This document shows positions 15,477 to 24,526 of a stretch of DNA of 64,000 nt, one piece after another; the stretch's first letter is position 1; every line of letters begins with the position of its first letter. The notes below the pieces were generated by a model. It was not told the DNA's origin, searched no databases, and saw only the letters and a list, made by a program, of their open reading frames with translations. This DNA is from Streptomyces sp. RKND-216 (GTDB taxonomy: Bacteria > Actinomycetota > Actinomycetes > Streptomycetales > Streptomycetaceae): assembly GCF_004795255.1 (NCBI RefSeq), contig NZ_SSBQ01000002.1, positions 725,001 to 789,000 of the forward strand, written 5' to 3'. Both the position numbers and the translations under genes were made by a program.

Positions 15477-17387
15477 CTAGTCCCGGGCGACGGCCGCCTC
15501 GTCGTGGAAGCGGCCGTCGAGGCGTGCGACGAGGCCGGTGACCTGACGCGCGATGTCGGGCGCGGTGAGACCGATGCCGGCCATCACCTGGCCCCGCGAG
15601 CCGTGGTCGAGGAACTTCTCCGGAATGCCGAAGTCGCGCAGCGGCACGTCCACCGACGCATCCCGCAGCGCCTGCGCGATCGCGGAACCGACGCCGCCGG
15701 CACGGCTGTTGTCCTCGACGGTGACCACCACCCGGTGGGCGGCGGCCAGTTCCGGCAGCGCCTTGTCGACGGGCTTGACCCAGCGCGGGTCGACCACCGT
15801 GGCGGAGATGCCCTGGCGGTCCAGGTGGTCGGCGATCTCCAGGCACATGGGGGCGAGCGCGCCGACGGAGATCAGCAGCACGTCGGCGGTCTCGGTGTCC
15901 GGCTCGCGCAGGACGTCCATGCCACCGGCGGTGTCGACGGCGGGGACGGCGGGCCCGACGGCGCCCTTGGAGTAGCGGACCACGGTCGGTGCGTCGTCGA
16001 CGTCCACCGCCTCCCGCAGCTGCGCACGCAGCTGCTCGGCGTCGCGCGGCGCGGCGAGCCGCAGCCCGGGCACGCACTGGAGCACTGACATGTCCCACAT
16101 GCCGTTGTGCGACGCACCGTCCGTGCCGGTGACCCCGGCCCGGTCCAGGACGAAGGTGACGCCGCACTTGTGCAGGGCGACATCCATCAGCACCTGGTCG
16201 AAGGCCCGGTTGAGGAAGGTGGCGTACACCGCGAAGACGGGGTGCAGTCCGCCGGTGGCCAGCCCGGCCGCGGACACCGCGCCGTGCTGCTCGGCGATGC
16301 CGACGTCGAAGACCCGTTCGGGGAACTCCTGTGCGAAGTCATGCAGGCCGACCGGGCGCATCATCGCGGCGGTGATGGCGACGACGTCCTCGCGTTCGCG
16401 GCCGAGCTTCACCATCTCCTCGCCGAAGACGGAGGTCCAGTCCGCGCCGGAGGACTTCACCGGCAGGCCGGTGTCGGGGTGGATGACGCCCACCGCGTGG
16501 AACTGGTCGGCCTCGTCCTGACGCGCGGGCTGGTAGCCGCGGCCCTTCTCCGTCAGCACGTGCACGATCACCGGCCCGCCGAAGCGCTTGGCACGCTGCA
16601 GCGCCGACTCGACGGCCTCGATGTCGTGACCGTCGATGGGGCCGACGTACTTCAGGCCCAGGTCCTCGAACATGCCCTGCGGCGCGACGAGGTCCTTGAG
16701 CCCCTTCTTCGCGCCGTGCAGCGTCTCGTACAGCGGCTTGCCCACCACGGGCGTGCGGTTGAGAACGTCCTTGCCGCGGGCGAGGAAACGCTCGTAGCCG
16801 TCGGTGGTGCGCAGCGTGGCGAGGTGGTTGGCGAGGCCGCCGATGGTCGGCGCGTAGGAGCGCTCGTTGTCGTTGACGACGATGACCAGCGGGCGGTCCT
16901 TGGCGTCGGCGATGTTGTTCAGCGCCTCCCAGGCCATGCCGCCGGTCAGCGCCCCGTCGCCGATGACGGCGGCGACGTGGTCGCCGGTGCGGCGGATCTC
17001 GTTGGCCTTGGCGAGACCGTCGGCCCAGCCGAGAACGGTCGAGGCGTGGCTGTTCTCGATGACGTCGTGCGCGGACTCGGCGCGCGACGGATAGCCGGAG
17101 AGGCCGCCCTGGGCGCGCAGCTTGGAGAAGTCCTGCCGCCCGGTGAGCAGCTTGTGCACGTAGGACTGGTGTCCGGTGTCGAAGAGGATCTTGTCGCGCG
17201 GGGAGTCGTACACCCGGTGCAGCGCGATGGTGAGTTCCACGACGCCGAGGTTGGGGCCGAGGTGACCGCCGGTGCGGGAGACCGAATCGACGAGGAACGT
17301 CCGGATCTCCTCGGCCAGCTGCTCCAGCTGCTGCGGGCTGAGCCGGTCCAGATCGCGCGGTCCGGTGATGCGGGTCAGCAGTGCCAC
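15477..17387 (-). CDS. dxs: 1-deoxy-D-xylulose-5-phosphate synthase
   Basis: The 636-residue enzyme condenses pyruvate and glyceraldehyde 3-phosphate with thiamine diphosphate, the first step of the MEP isoprenoid pathway in the cytosol. [20 protein letters not shown] carries the active-site His, [16 protein letters not shown] is the thiamine-diphosphate motif, and the C-terminal transketolase halves are intact ([34 protein letters not shown]). I start it at GTG 17387 because a strong ribosome site (AAGGAGG) lies 6 nt upstream; the frame is open further to 17549 but has no conserved sequence there. It marks the border between the core block and the inserted island. Confidence 0.95.
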   Translation of the reverse strand: MALLTRITGPRDLDRLSPQQLEQLAEEIRTFLVDSVSRTGGHLGPNLGVVELTIALHRVYDSPRDKILFDTGHQSYVHKLLTGRQDFSKLRAQGGLSGYPSRAESAHDVIENSHASTVLGWADGLAKANEIRRTGDHVAAVIGDGALTGGMAWEALNNIADAKDRPLVIVVNDNERSYAPTIGGLANHLATLRTTDGYERFLARGKDVLNRTPVVGKPLYETLHGAKKGLKDLVAPQGMFEDLGLKYVGPIDGHDIEAVESALQRAKRFGGPVIVHVLTEKGRGYQPARQDEADQFHAVGVIHPDTGLPVKSSGADWTSVFGEEMVKLGREREDVVAITAAMMRPVGLHDFAQEFPERVFDVGIAEQHGAVSAAGLATGGLHPVFAVYATFLNRAFDQVLMDVALHKCGVTFVLDRAGVTGTDGASHNGMWDMSVLQCVPGLRLAAPRDAEQLRAQLREAVDVDDAPTVVRYSKGAVGPAVPAVDTAGGMDVLREPDTETADVLLISVGALAPMCLEIADHLDRQGISATVVDPRWVKPVDKALPELAAAHRVVVTVEDNSRAGGVGSAIAQALRDASVDVPLRDFGIPEKFLDHGSRGQVMAGIGLTAPDIARQVTGLVARLDGRFHDEAAVARD

Positions 17388-17512
17388 CCGTGCCTCCTTG
17401 CTTCGAGCTGCTGTCGAGCCGTGCCGATCCGTCGAGTCTAATGTCCCGTTCGCCTGGACGTTCGCCCGCCCGGGCCCGACCGGCCGGTTTCGCGTCACCC
17501 GTGCGGACCTGT

Positions 17513-17558
17513 GACACACCCGTGCCCGGACCCTTACGGAGCCGGGCACGGGTGTGTC
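17513..17558 (-). terminator. Intrinsic terminator of the xylFGH operon
   Basis: A perfect 17-bp stem (17513-17529 with 17542-17558) has a 12-nt loop. It lies 19 nt past the stop of the permease gene on the minus strand. Confidence 0.9.
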
Positions 17559-17576
17559 TGGTGTCGGGACGGCAGG

Positions 17577-18872
17577 TCAGGTGCGTCCTGCGGTCTTCTG
17601 CGTGCGGCGGGAGACGGAGTCGATCACGACGGCGGCCAGCAGCACCGCGCCGGTGATCATGTACTGGATCTCGCTGGCCATGCCGAGCAGGTTCAGCCCC
17701 TGCTGGATGGACATGATCACCAGGGCACCGAGCAGCGCGGAGAGGATCTTGCCGCGGCCGCCGAAGAGGCTGGTGCCGCCGATGACGGCGGCGGCGATCA
17801 CGTTCATCAGGGTGTTGCCGGCACCGAGGTTCTTGGTGGCGCCGCCCTGCTGGCTGGCGATGAAGAGACCGCCGAAGGCCGCGAGCATGCCGGCGATGCC
17901 GAACACCGTGATGCGGATCTTCTCCACGTTGATGCCCGCCCTCCGGGCGGCCTCCGCGTTGCCGCCGACGGCGAAGATCTGCCGGCCGTAGGTGGTGCGG
18001 CGGGAGACGAAGTCCGCGACGAAGAGGACGATCAGGAAGATCAGCAGCGCCAGCGGAAGGCCGCGCGCCCCGGCCGGCTCGTTGAGCTGGTAGGCCGCGC
18101 CGAAGGCGATGACGGCGATGACTCCGGTGCGCAGTGCGATCTCGCTGACCGGCCGGTGCGGCAGGCCGGCGGTACGGCGGCGGCGGGTGTCGCGCAGCAG
18201 TGCGAAGAGGTAGCCGCCGACGGCGACGAGGGCCAGCGCGTAGGCCGCGGCCTTGTCGCTGAAGTAATAGCCGGTGATGTCCTGGACGAGGCTGTTCGAG
18301 GGCGTGTTGATGCTGCCCTCGTTGCCCATCATCCAGATCTGCAGGCCGCTCCAGCCGAGGAAGCCGGCGAGGGTGACGACGAACGCGGGGACGCCGACCT
18401 TGGCGAAAAAGAACCCGTGCAGCAGGCCGATGAGACCACCGGTGACCAGCGCGATCAGTACGGACAGCAGGTCGTTCAGCTGGTGGGTGACGCTGAGCAC
18501 CGCCCACATCGCGGCGCCGACGCCGGCCACCGAGCCGACCGACAGGTCGATCTCGCCGAGCAGCAGCACGAACACGATGCCGATGGCCATGATGCCCAGG
18601 CCCGCGGTGTAGACGCTGATGTCGCTGAGGCTGCGCGCCGAGAGGAAGGTGGGGTCGAGCGACTGGAAGATGACGGCGATGACGATCAGGCCGATGACGA
18701 CCGGGATGGAGCCGAGTTCACCACCGCGCACCCGGCGCTTGAAGTCGCTCAGGTAGCCCGCGAAGCCCTGCTGGCGGACCAGCAGCCGCGGGTCGACGGC
18801 CTGTTCGGTGGCGGAATCCGGGGTGCCGTCGGCCTTCTCCTTGGTGACCGTGGGCTTGGTGGTGTCGCTCAC
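17577..18872 (-). CDS. xylH: Xylose-type sugar ABC transporter permease
   Basis: The 431-residue membrane protein has the ordered hydrophobic spans of the BPD_transp_2 (RbsC/XylH/MglC) family. The conserved loop GLLHGFFFAKVGVPAFVVTL and the cytoplasmic coupling segment GGNAEAARRAGINVEKIRIT are clear, as is the later AAVIGGTSLFGGRGKILSAL. It forms the membrane channel for pentose uptake with XylG and XylF. Its ATG overlaps the xylG stop (ATGA). The order xylF-xylG-xylH downstream of a ROK regulator is that of the Streptomyces xylFGH locus (SCO6009-6011 as I recall). Confidence 0.9.
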   Translation of the reverse strand: MSDTTKPTVTKEKADGTPDSATEQAVDPRLLVRQQGFAGYLSDFKRRVRGGELGSIPVVIGLIVIAVIFQSLDPTFLSARSLSDISVYTAGLGIMAIGIVFVLLLGEIDLSVGSVAGVGAAMWAVLSVTHQLNDLLSVLIALVTGGLIGLLHGFFFAKVGVPAFVVTLAGFLGWSGLQIWMMGNEGSINTPSNSLVQDITGYYFSDKAAAYALALVAVGGYLFALLRDTRRRRTAGLPHRPVSEIALRTGVIAVIAFGAAYQLNEPAGARGLPLALLIFLIVLFVADFVSRRTTYGRQIFAVGGNAEAARRAGINVEKIRITVFGIAGMLAAFGGLFIASQQGGATKNLGAGNTLMNVIAAAVIGGTSLFGGRGKILSALLGALVIMSIQQGLNLLGMASEIQYMITGAVLLAAVVIDSVSRRTQKTAGRT

Positions 18873-19648
18873 TTCGCTGCCTCCGTCGTACGTGCCTGGC
18901 GACGGGTCACCGCGTTGTCGGTGGCACCGGTGATCGCGGCGATGATCTCTTCGTGGGAGGTGTCCCGGACGGAGAAGACACCGTTGTTGCGGCCGAGCCG
19001 GAGTACCGCGACGCGGTCGGCCACGGCCTGGACGTCGGCCATGTTGTGGCTGATGAGGATGACGCCGAGGCCGCGTTCACGCAGCCGCTCGACGAGGTCG
19101 AGCACCTGGGCGGTCTGCTCGACGCCGAGGGCGGCCGTCGGCTCGTCGAGGATGACCACCTGCGGGTCGCCGATGAGCGCGCGGGCGATGGCCACGACCT
19201 GCCGCTGCCCGCCGGACAGCGAGGCCACCGGGATGCGGACGCTGGGGATGCGGATGGACAGCGTCTTGAGCAGCTCCATGGCGCGCTGCTCCATGGCGAC
19301 CTCGTCGAGCACGGAGACGGTGCGGACCTCGCTGCCGAGGAAGAGGTTGGCGACGACGTCGAGGTTGTCGCAGAGCGCAAGGTCCTGGTAGACGGTGGCG
19401 ATGCCGAGGTCCTGCGCATCGTGCGGGCGGTGGATCTGGACCGGGCGGCCCTTCCACTCGAGGTGGCCCTCGTCGATGGCGTGCACGCCGGCGATGGTCT
19501 TGACGAGGGTGGACTTGCCGGCGCCGTTGTCGCCGACGAGGGCGACGACCTCGCCCGGGGATATCTCGAGGTGTACGTCGGTGAGCGCCTGGACGGCACC
19601 GAACCGTTTCGACACACCGCGCAGGGCCAGCACGGGTTCGTTCGGCAC
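18869..19648 (-). CDS. xylG: Xylose-type sugar ABC transporter ATPase, single-domain
   Basis: The 259-residue protein has one complete ABC cassette: Walker A VALVGDNGAGKSTLV, Q-loop TVYQDLALCDNL, signature SLSGGQRQVVAIARAL, Walker B PQVVILDEPTAALG and the switch His in VILISHNMADV. Enterobacterial XylG has two cassettes in about 500 residues, so this is the shorter single-cassette form, which would act as a homodimer. It lies 214 nt downstream of xylF, after a pair of stem-loops, and overlaps xylH by 4 nt. Confidence 0.9.
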   Translation of the reverse strand: MPNEPVLALRGVSKRFGAVQALTDVHLEISPGEVVALVGDNGAGKSTLVKTIAGVHAIDEGHLEWKGRPVQIHRPHDAQDLGIATVYQDLALCDNLDVVANLFLGSEVRTVSVLDEVAMEQRAMELLKTLSIRIPSVRIPVASLSGGQRQVVAIARALIGDPQVVILDEPTAALGVEQTAQVLDLVERLRERGLGVILISHNMADVQAVADRVAVLRLGRNNGVFSVRDTSHEEIIAAITGATDNAVTRRQARTTEAAK

Positions 19649-19784
19649 TGGGTCGACTCCGATCTGTCTGGGAGCGCTTCCGGCGGTGCACGCGTCCCGC
19701 CGCCGCGGACGGGCCCGGCGGGGCGGCCGGCGGTGGCGGGGAGGCGTACGGGGGCGGGTCGGGGCTCCCGTGAAGGCGGTACAG

Positions 19785-19856
19785 CGCGGTGCGCCCTGGA
19801 GGCGGGCGCACCGCGGGGGCCCGCTCCTCCGGCCCCGGCGGGGCGGGGAGCGGGCC
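19785..19856 (-). terminator. Two consecutive stem-loops between xylF and xylG (attenuator-like)
   Basis: One 10-bp stem (19818-19827 with 19847-19856) begins 6 nt past the xylF stop on the minus strand. A second perfect 12-bp stem (19785-19796 with 19804-19815, 7-nt loop) follows at once. Since xylG has no other visible promoter, they probably reduce or process read-through so that the binding protein is made in excess over the membrane parts. Confidence 0.7.
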
Positions 19857-19862
19857 GCGGGA

Positions 19863-20960
19863 TCACATCAGGCCGACGGCCTTGCAGGCCTTCTCGACCT
19901 GCTTGGTGCAGATCTCCTCGACCGTGTACACGCCGTCCGCTACGAGGGTGTCCTTGATGTTGTCCTTGGTGACGATCTTCGCGCCGTAGAGCTTGCTGGG
20001 GATGCCCTTCTTGCTCTTGCTGTCCACCGTCTCGGGCGCGAACTTCCCGATGCTCTTGCCCTCGAGCAGGGCGACGGCCATCTGGGCGGTCGTCTCGGCC
20101 TCGGGCTTGATCGCCTTGTAGATGGTGAAGGCCTGCTCGCCCTTCACGATGCGCTGGAGACCGGCGAGTTCGGCGTCCTGGCCGCCGACGGGGACGTCGG
20201 ATATGCCGGCCTTGTTCAGGGCCGTGATGATGCCGCCGGCCATGCCGTCGTTGGCGGAGTAGACGGCGTCGAAGCCGTCCTTGCCCAGCGAGGTGATCGC
20301 GGCGGACATCTTCTTGTTGGCCTCGTCCGGCGACCAGTCCGGGATGTCCTGCTCGTAGACGATCTTGCCGACCTGCTCGTCGAGGACGGAGTGGGCGCCC
20401 TTCTTGAACAGCGCGGCGTTCGGGTCGGTGGGCGAGCCGTTGATCATCACGGTGCGGGCATCCGCGGCGTCGTCGCCCAGCGCCTTCACCATGCCCTCGC
20501 CCTGGAGCTTGCCGATGGCCTCGTTGTCGTAGGACACGTAGCCGGAGACGTCGCCCTCGGCCAGGCGGTCGTAGGCGACGACCTCGATGCCCTGCTCGGC
20601 GGCCCGGTCGACCCAGGACTTGGTGGCGGTGGCGTCGACGGCATCCAGGATGATGACGTCCGCGCCCTGCGTCACCAGCGCGTCGAACTGCTTCTTCTGC
20701 TGCTGGGTGTCCTGCGAGGCGTTGTTGTACTTGACCTCGCAGTCGGAGCACAGCTCCTTGATCTTGTCCGTGATCAACGGCCGGTCGAAGGCCTCGTACC
20801 GCGTCGTCTTGTTCTCCGGCAGCAGCAGACCGATCAGCTTCTTGCCGTCGTCCCCACCGTCACCGCTGTCACCGCCGCCGGCCTGCCCGCAGGCGGCCAG
20901 CGAGACGGACATCGCGATGGCGGCGGTACCGACGAGCACGCGGCGCGTCCTTGCCTTCAT
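19863..20960 (-). CDS. xylF: Xylose-type sugar-binding lipoprotein
   Basis: The 365-residue periplasmic-type binding protein starts with a lipoprotein signal peptide (MKARTRRVLVGTAAIAMSVS) and the lipobox SLAAC, so it would be anchored outside the membrane at Cys24. A Gly/Asp-rich linker follows. The mature part matches XylF/Peripla_BP_4: GLLLPENKTTRYEAFDRPL, DALVTQGADVIILDAVDA and VVAYDRLAEGDVSGYVSYDN. It captures sugar for XylG/XylH. It is the first gene of the operon, with its promoter in the 164-nt gap below rok7B7, where the ROK regulator is expected to act. Confidence 0.92.
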   Translation of the reverse strand: MKARTRRVLVGTAAIAMSVSLAACGQAGGGDSGDGGDDGKKLIGLLLPENKTTRYEAFDRPLITDKIKELCSDCEVKYNNASQDTQQQKKQFDALVTQGADVIILDAVDATATKSWVDRAAEQGIEVVAYDRLAEGDVSGYVSYDNEAIGKLQGEGMVKALGDDAADARTVMINGSPTDPNAALFKKGAHSVLDEQVGKIVYEQDIPDWSPDEANKKMSAAITSLGKDGFDAVYSANDGMAGGIITALNKAGISDVPVGGQDAELAGLQRIVKGEQAFTIYKAIKPEAETTAQMAVALLEGKSIGKFAPETVDSKSKKGIPSKLYGAKIVTKDNIKDTLVADGVYTVEEICTKQVEKACKAVGLM

Positions 20961-21124
20961 CCTTCACAACCTCCCTGACGAGGCCGCATCGGTGCGGCCG
21001 AGGTGGCGTGAAGTCAACTCTCCGTGCATCCCGTCGTCAAGAAGTAAATCCTTAACGAGACGGCAACGATGCCATGCGTTACGAGCATGAACGCAGTGCG
21101 CTCACGGCGACATCGGGCGACATC

Positions 21125-22420
21125 TCACGCGGAGACGGACGCGGCGGCGGGAGCGGAAGGAACGGAGGAGTTCAGAAGGGTTGAATCGCCCATTTCACTC
21201 AACACCAGGGCGAGAGCCCCCAATACCTCCGCGCGGCCGCCCAACGTGCCCGGGGCCAGCGTGAGCTGGCGAGCGGCGCTGGGAATGGCGTAGCGCGCCA
21301 CCGAGTCCCGCACCGGGTCCAGCAGGAGGTCGCCCGCCTCCGCGAGGTCGCCGCCCAGCACGATGCGGCTCGGGTTGAGCAGGTTGCACAGGCTCGCGGC
21401 GCCGGAGCCGATGTTCCGGCCGATGTCGGCGACCACCCTGCGGCAGCCCGGGTCGCCGTCCCGGGCGAGCCGCACCACGGCCGGCATGGTGATGTCGGCG
21501 CCGTGGCTGGAGTGCAGCAGCGGCAGCACGTAGCGGGCGGCGGTGAAGGTCTCCAGGCAGCCGCGGTTGCCGCAGCGGCAGACCGGCCCGGACTCGTCCA
21601 GCGTGATGTGGCCGATCTCGCCCGCCGTGCCGCCGGGCCCGCGGTAGATCTGGTTGTTGATCACCAGACCGGCGCCGACGCCGCTGGCGATCTTGATGTA
21701 GGCGAGGTCGGTGGCGCCGCGGCCACTCCCCCAGACCTTCTCCCCCAGCGCGCCGAGGTTGGCGTCGTTGTCGACGTGCACCGGCACGCCCAGGCGCTCG
21801 GCCAGCTCCTCGCGCGGATGGGTGCCGGCCCAGCCGGGCAGAATGGCGGTCGAGCCGAGCGCGCCGGTCTCCACATCGATCGGGCCGGGCACGCCGAGCC
21901 CGACGCCGACGACCTTCTCCAGCCGGATGCCGGTGGCTCCCAGCAGCCGGTGCACCAGCGCCTCGGCCCGGTCGAAGCCCTCCTGCGCGGAGGCGTCCAC
22001 ATCGATGGGCTCGGCCTCCTCGGCCAGCACCTGGTGGGCGAGGTTGCCGACGGCCACACGCAGGTGGGAATGGCCGAAGTCGACGCCCACCACGGTGCCC
22101 GCGTCCCCGGAGAGGGAGACGCTGCGGGCCCGCCTTCCTCCGGCCGAGGTCGGGGTGACGTCCACCGTCCCGCCGTCCTTCAGCTCGCGGACGATGTTGG
22201 AGACCGTCGCCGCGGACAGGCCCGTGGTGCGGGCGATCTCCGCCTGAGTGAGGGACCCGGCCATCCGGACGGCGCGAACCACCCGTTCCAGGTTCGCCCG
22301 GTGCAGTGAGGACTGCGACCCCGGAGTCTCCACGTGACGCTCCACTCCCGCCTCGGCGGGCGGCGCGACCACCGCCCGTAGCCGCACCGACGTTCCCCTG
22401 GAGCGGCCTGCTTCCAACAT
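21125..22420 (-). CDS. rok7B7: ROK-family transcriptional regulator Rok7B7
   Basis: The 431-residue protein has an N-terminal winged helix-turn-helix (LTQAEIARTTGLSAATVSNI, about residues 57-76) and a ROK sugar-kinase-like domain. The latter includes the DxGxT-like strand VVGVDFGHSHLRVAV, a glycine-rich EIGHITLDESGPVCRCGNRG zinc-cysteine cluster (C-x-C-G-x-x-G-C), and a C-terminal helix bundle. The position between xylFGH and ngcEFG on the same strand identifies it as the orthologue of SCO6008 (Rok7B7), known to influence xylose transport, carbon control and antibiotic production. The ATG at 22420 has GGAG at 5 nt; a later GTG start is possible. Confidence 0.9.
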   Translation of the reverse strand: MLEAGRSRGTSVRLRAVVAPPAEAGVERHVETPGSQSSLHRANLERVVRAVRMAGSLTQAEIARTTGLSAATVSNIVRELKDGGTVDVTPTSAGGRRARSVSLSGDAGTVVGVDFGHSHLRVAVGNLAHQVLAEEAEPIDVDASAQEGFDRAEALVHRLLGATGIRLEKVVGVGLGVPGPIDVETGALGSTAILPGWAGTHPREELAERLGVPVHVDNDANLGALGEKVWGSGRGATDLAYIKIASGVGAGLVINNQIYRGPGGTAGEIGHITLDESGPVCRCGNRGCLETFTAARYVLPLLHSSHGADITMPAVVRLARDGDPGCRRVVADIGRNIGSGAASLCNLLNPSRIVLGGDLAEAGDLLLDPVRDSVARYAIPSAARQLTLAPGTLGGRAEVLGALALVLSEMGDSTLLNSSVPSAPAAASVSA

Positions 22421-22518
22421 CTGAACTCCAAGCAGAGCGCTGAGGGTTCTCTCCCGTCAAGACCTTGAGTGAGGTCGACGCTCAGATGTGAGCGATCCTA
22501 CGGGGGTGAGCAGGCACG

Positions 22519-22565
22519 CCGACCGGCGGGTACGGCCCGTCCGCGGGCCCGTACCCGCCGGTCGG
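22519..22565 (-). terminator. Intrinsic terminator of the ngcEFG operon
   Basis: A perfect 17-bp stem (22519-22535 with 22549-22565) with a 13-nt loop lies 19 nt past the ngcG stop on the minus strand. It separates the ngc operon from the rok7B7 promoter (22421-22518). Confidence 0.9.
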
Positions 22566-22583
22566 CGGAGTGTGACGAGGGTG

Positions 22584-23513
22584 CTACTTCAGGGCGCCCG
22601 CGGTGAGGCCGGAGACCACCTGGCGCTGGAAGACGATGTACGCCGCCAGTACTGGCAGCATCGCCATGACCAGGCCCGCGAAGAGAGCGGACCAGTCGCC
22701 CTTGTAGCCCTGGCTCACGGCGAGCTGCACCAGTCCCTGGGAGAGCACCTGCTTGTCCGGGTCGGTGTTGAGCACCGTCGGCAGCATGTACTGGTTCCAC
22801 TGCCCGAGAAAGTTGAAGATGCCGACGCTGACCAGGCCGGGCTTGGCCATCGGCAGCATGACCTGGAAGAACGTCCTCGCGTGGGACGCACCGTCGATCA
22901 TCGCGGCCTCGGCGACCGAGGTGGGCAGCGTGCGGAAGAAGGCGGTGAGGAAGAAGACCGTGAACGGCAGTGAGTAGGCGATGTAGGACAGGATCAGGCC
23001 GTGCCGGGTGTTGAGCAGGCCCATGTTGTTCATGACGTAGAACAGCGGCACCAGCGCGAGGATGATCGGGAAGCTCATGCCTCCGATGAAGAGGAAGTAC
23101 AGGAAGCGCTGTCCGGGGAACTCGAAGCGCGCCAGCACGTACGCCGTCATGGAACCGAGCAGCATGGTGCCGACGAGCGAGCAGCCGACCACGACGACCG
23201 TGTTGCCGAAGTAGTCGCTCATGTTCGCCTGGTTCCAGGCGCGCGACCAGTTCTCGAAGTGCAGCTCGGTGGGCAGTGCCCAGGGCGAGGTGAAGATCTC
23301 CCGGTCGGTCTTGAAGGAGGTCATCACCGCCCACAGCAGCGGCATGGCCACCATGAAGCCCCACAGCACGAGCACGCCGTGCGAGAAGACGTTGAGGGTG
23401 GTGCCCTCCTTCTTCGGCTGCTCGGGGGCGGGGCGGGGAGCGTCGTCCTTGGTGACGGCCGGTCGCGTCGGGTCCGGGCCGGCGCTGGGCAGGGGCTGGT
23501 CGGTCGTCTTCAT
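22584..23513 (-). CDS. ngcG: Carbohydrate ABC transporter permease (MalG/NgcG type)
   Basis: The 309-residue inner-membrane protein has a long hydrophilic N-terminus followed by six hydrophobic segments. It carries the EAA loop EAAMIDGASHARTFFQVMLP, where the ATPase docks (E-A-A-x3-G-A). Such operons in Streptomyces lack their own ATPase and share MsiK. It follows ngcF by 6 nt. The set is the N-acetylglucosamine / N,N'-diacetylchitobiose importer, judged by synteny with rok7B7 (SCO6005-6007). Confidence 0.85.
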   Translation of the reverse strand: MKTTDQPLPSAGPDPTRPAVTKDDAPRPAPEQPKKEGTTLNVFSHGVLVLWGFMVAMPLLWAVMTSFKTDREIFTSPWALPTELHFENWSRAWNQANMSDYFGNTVVVVGCSLVGTMLLGSMTAYVLARFEFPGQRFLYFLFIGGMSFPIILALVPLFYVMNNMGLLNTRHGLILSYIAYSLPFTVFFLTAFFRTLPTSVAEAAMIDGASHARTFFQVMLPMAKPGLVSVGIFNFLGQWNQYMLPTVLNTDPDKQVLSQGLVQLAVSQGYKGDWSALFAGLVMAMLPVLAAYIVFQRQVVSGLTAGALK

Positions 23514-23519
23514 CGGTTC

Positions 23520-24443
23520 TCAGTACTCCAGTCGCTCGCGCCGGCCGAGCTTCAGCACGATGGCCGCGAAGGTCAGGGTGACGATCAGCAGCGCGACGCC
23601 GATGGTGGTCGCGTACGCGGCCTGGGCGTCGGAGAAGGCCGTGGTGTAGACCTCCAGCGGCAGCACGGTCGTGGCGTTGGCCGGGCCGCCGGGCCCGACC
23701 GTCATGATCTGCACGACGGCGAACGCCTCCGGGCCGAGTGCCAGGATGCCCATGTAGATCCAGCCGGACTGCACGGTGTCCCACAGCAGCGGCAGGGTGA
23801 TACGGAAGAACGTGGTGAAACGGCTGGCGCCGTCCAGCAGCGCGGCCTCGTAGATGTCGTTCGGGATGGAGGACATTCCCGCGGAGAAGAGCACGACGAA
23901 GAAGCCCACCGTGCACCAGAACAACACGAACATCACGCACCACAGCGCGAGGTCCGGGTCGCCGAGCCAGTTCGGCTTCCATGACCCCAGTCCGACACCC
24001 TCCAGGCCCGCGTTGAGCGCGCCGTTGCGGGGGTTGTAGACGAACTGGAAGAGCAGCGCGACGATCGCGATCGACAGCACCTGCGGGAAGAAGTAGACGA
24101 TCTTGTAGGTGGACGAGCCGCGCACGCCGCTGACGGCCGCTCCCTTCCGCTTCCGCCCGCCGACGTTGATCATGAAGGCGAGGAACAGGGCGAAGCCGAT
24201 CGTGATCACCGGCAGCAGCGCCAGGAACAGCAGGCTGTGGCTAAGCGCGTCCCAGAAGTCGCTGTCCCCCAGCATCTTCTGGTAGTTGGCCAACCCGACG
24301 AAGGAGAATTCCGGACTCAGCCCGGTCCAGTCCGTGAAGGAGTAGTAGATGGACTGGATGAACGGCCAGACGACGAACATCAGGTAGATCGCCAGGGGCA
24401 CCACCAGGAACCCCGCGATGAACCGGTACTTGCCGTGCTGCAT
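23520..24443 (-). CDS. ngcF: Carbohydrate ABC transporter permease (MalF/NgcF type)
   Basis: The 307-residue protein has six hydrophobic spans and the EAA loop EAALLDGASRFTTFFRITLP. It starts with MQHGKYRFIAGFLVVPLAIY, the first membrane helix of the MalF/UgpA family. It pairs with NgcG as the heterodimeric channel for chito-sugar import. It sits 83 nt downstream of the binding-protein gene and 6 nt before ngcG. The sugar specificity is inferred from the conserved gene neighbourhood, not from the permease sequence itself. Confidence 0.85.
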   Translation of the reverse strand: MQHGKYRFIAGFLVVPLAIYLMFVVWPFIQSIYYSFTDWTGLSPEFSFVGLANYQKMLGDSDFWDALSHSLLFLALLPVITIGFALFLAFMINVGGRKRKGAAVSGVRGSSTYKIVYFFPQVLSIAIVALLFQFVYNPRNGALNAGLEGVGLGSWKPNWLGDPDLALWCVMFVLFWCTVGFFVVLFSAGMSSIPNDIYEAALLDGASRFTTFFRITLPLLWDTVQSGWIYMGILALGPEAFAVVQIMTVGPGGPANATTVLPLEVYTTAFSDAQAAYATTIGVALLIVTLTFAAIVLKLGRRERLEY

Positions 24444-24526
24444 GCCTTCTCGGCTCCGATCGGGTAGTGCGGGGGAGGCGGCTGCGCGGCGTCACCGCGG
24501 CCGGAACCGCGGGGACGCCGCTGGGG

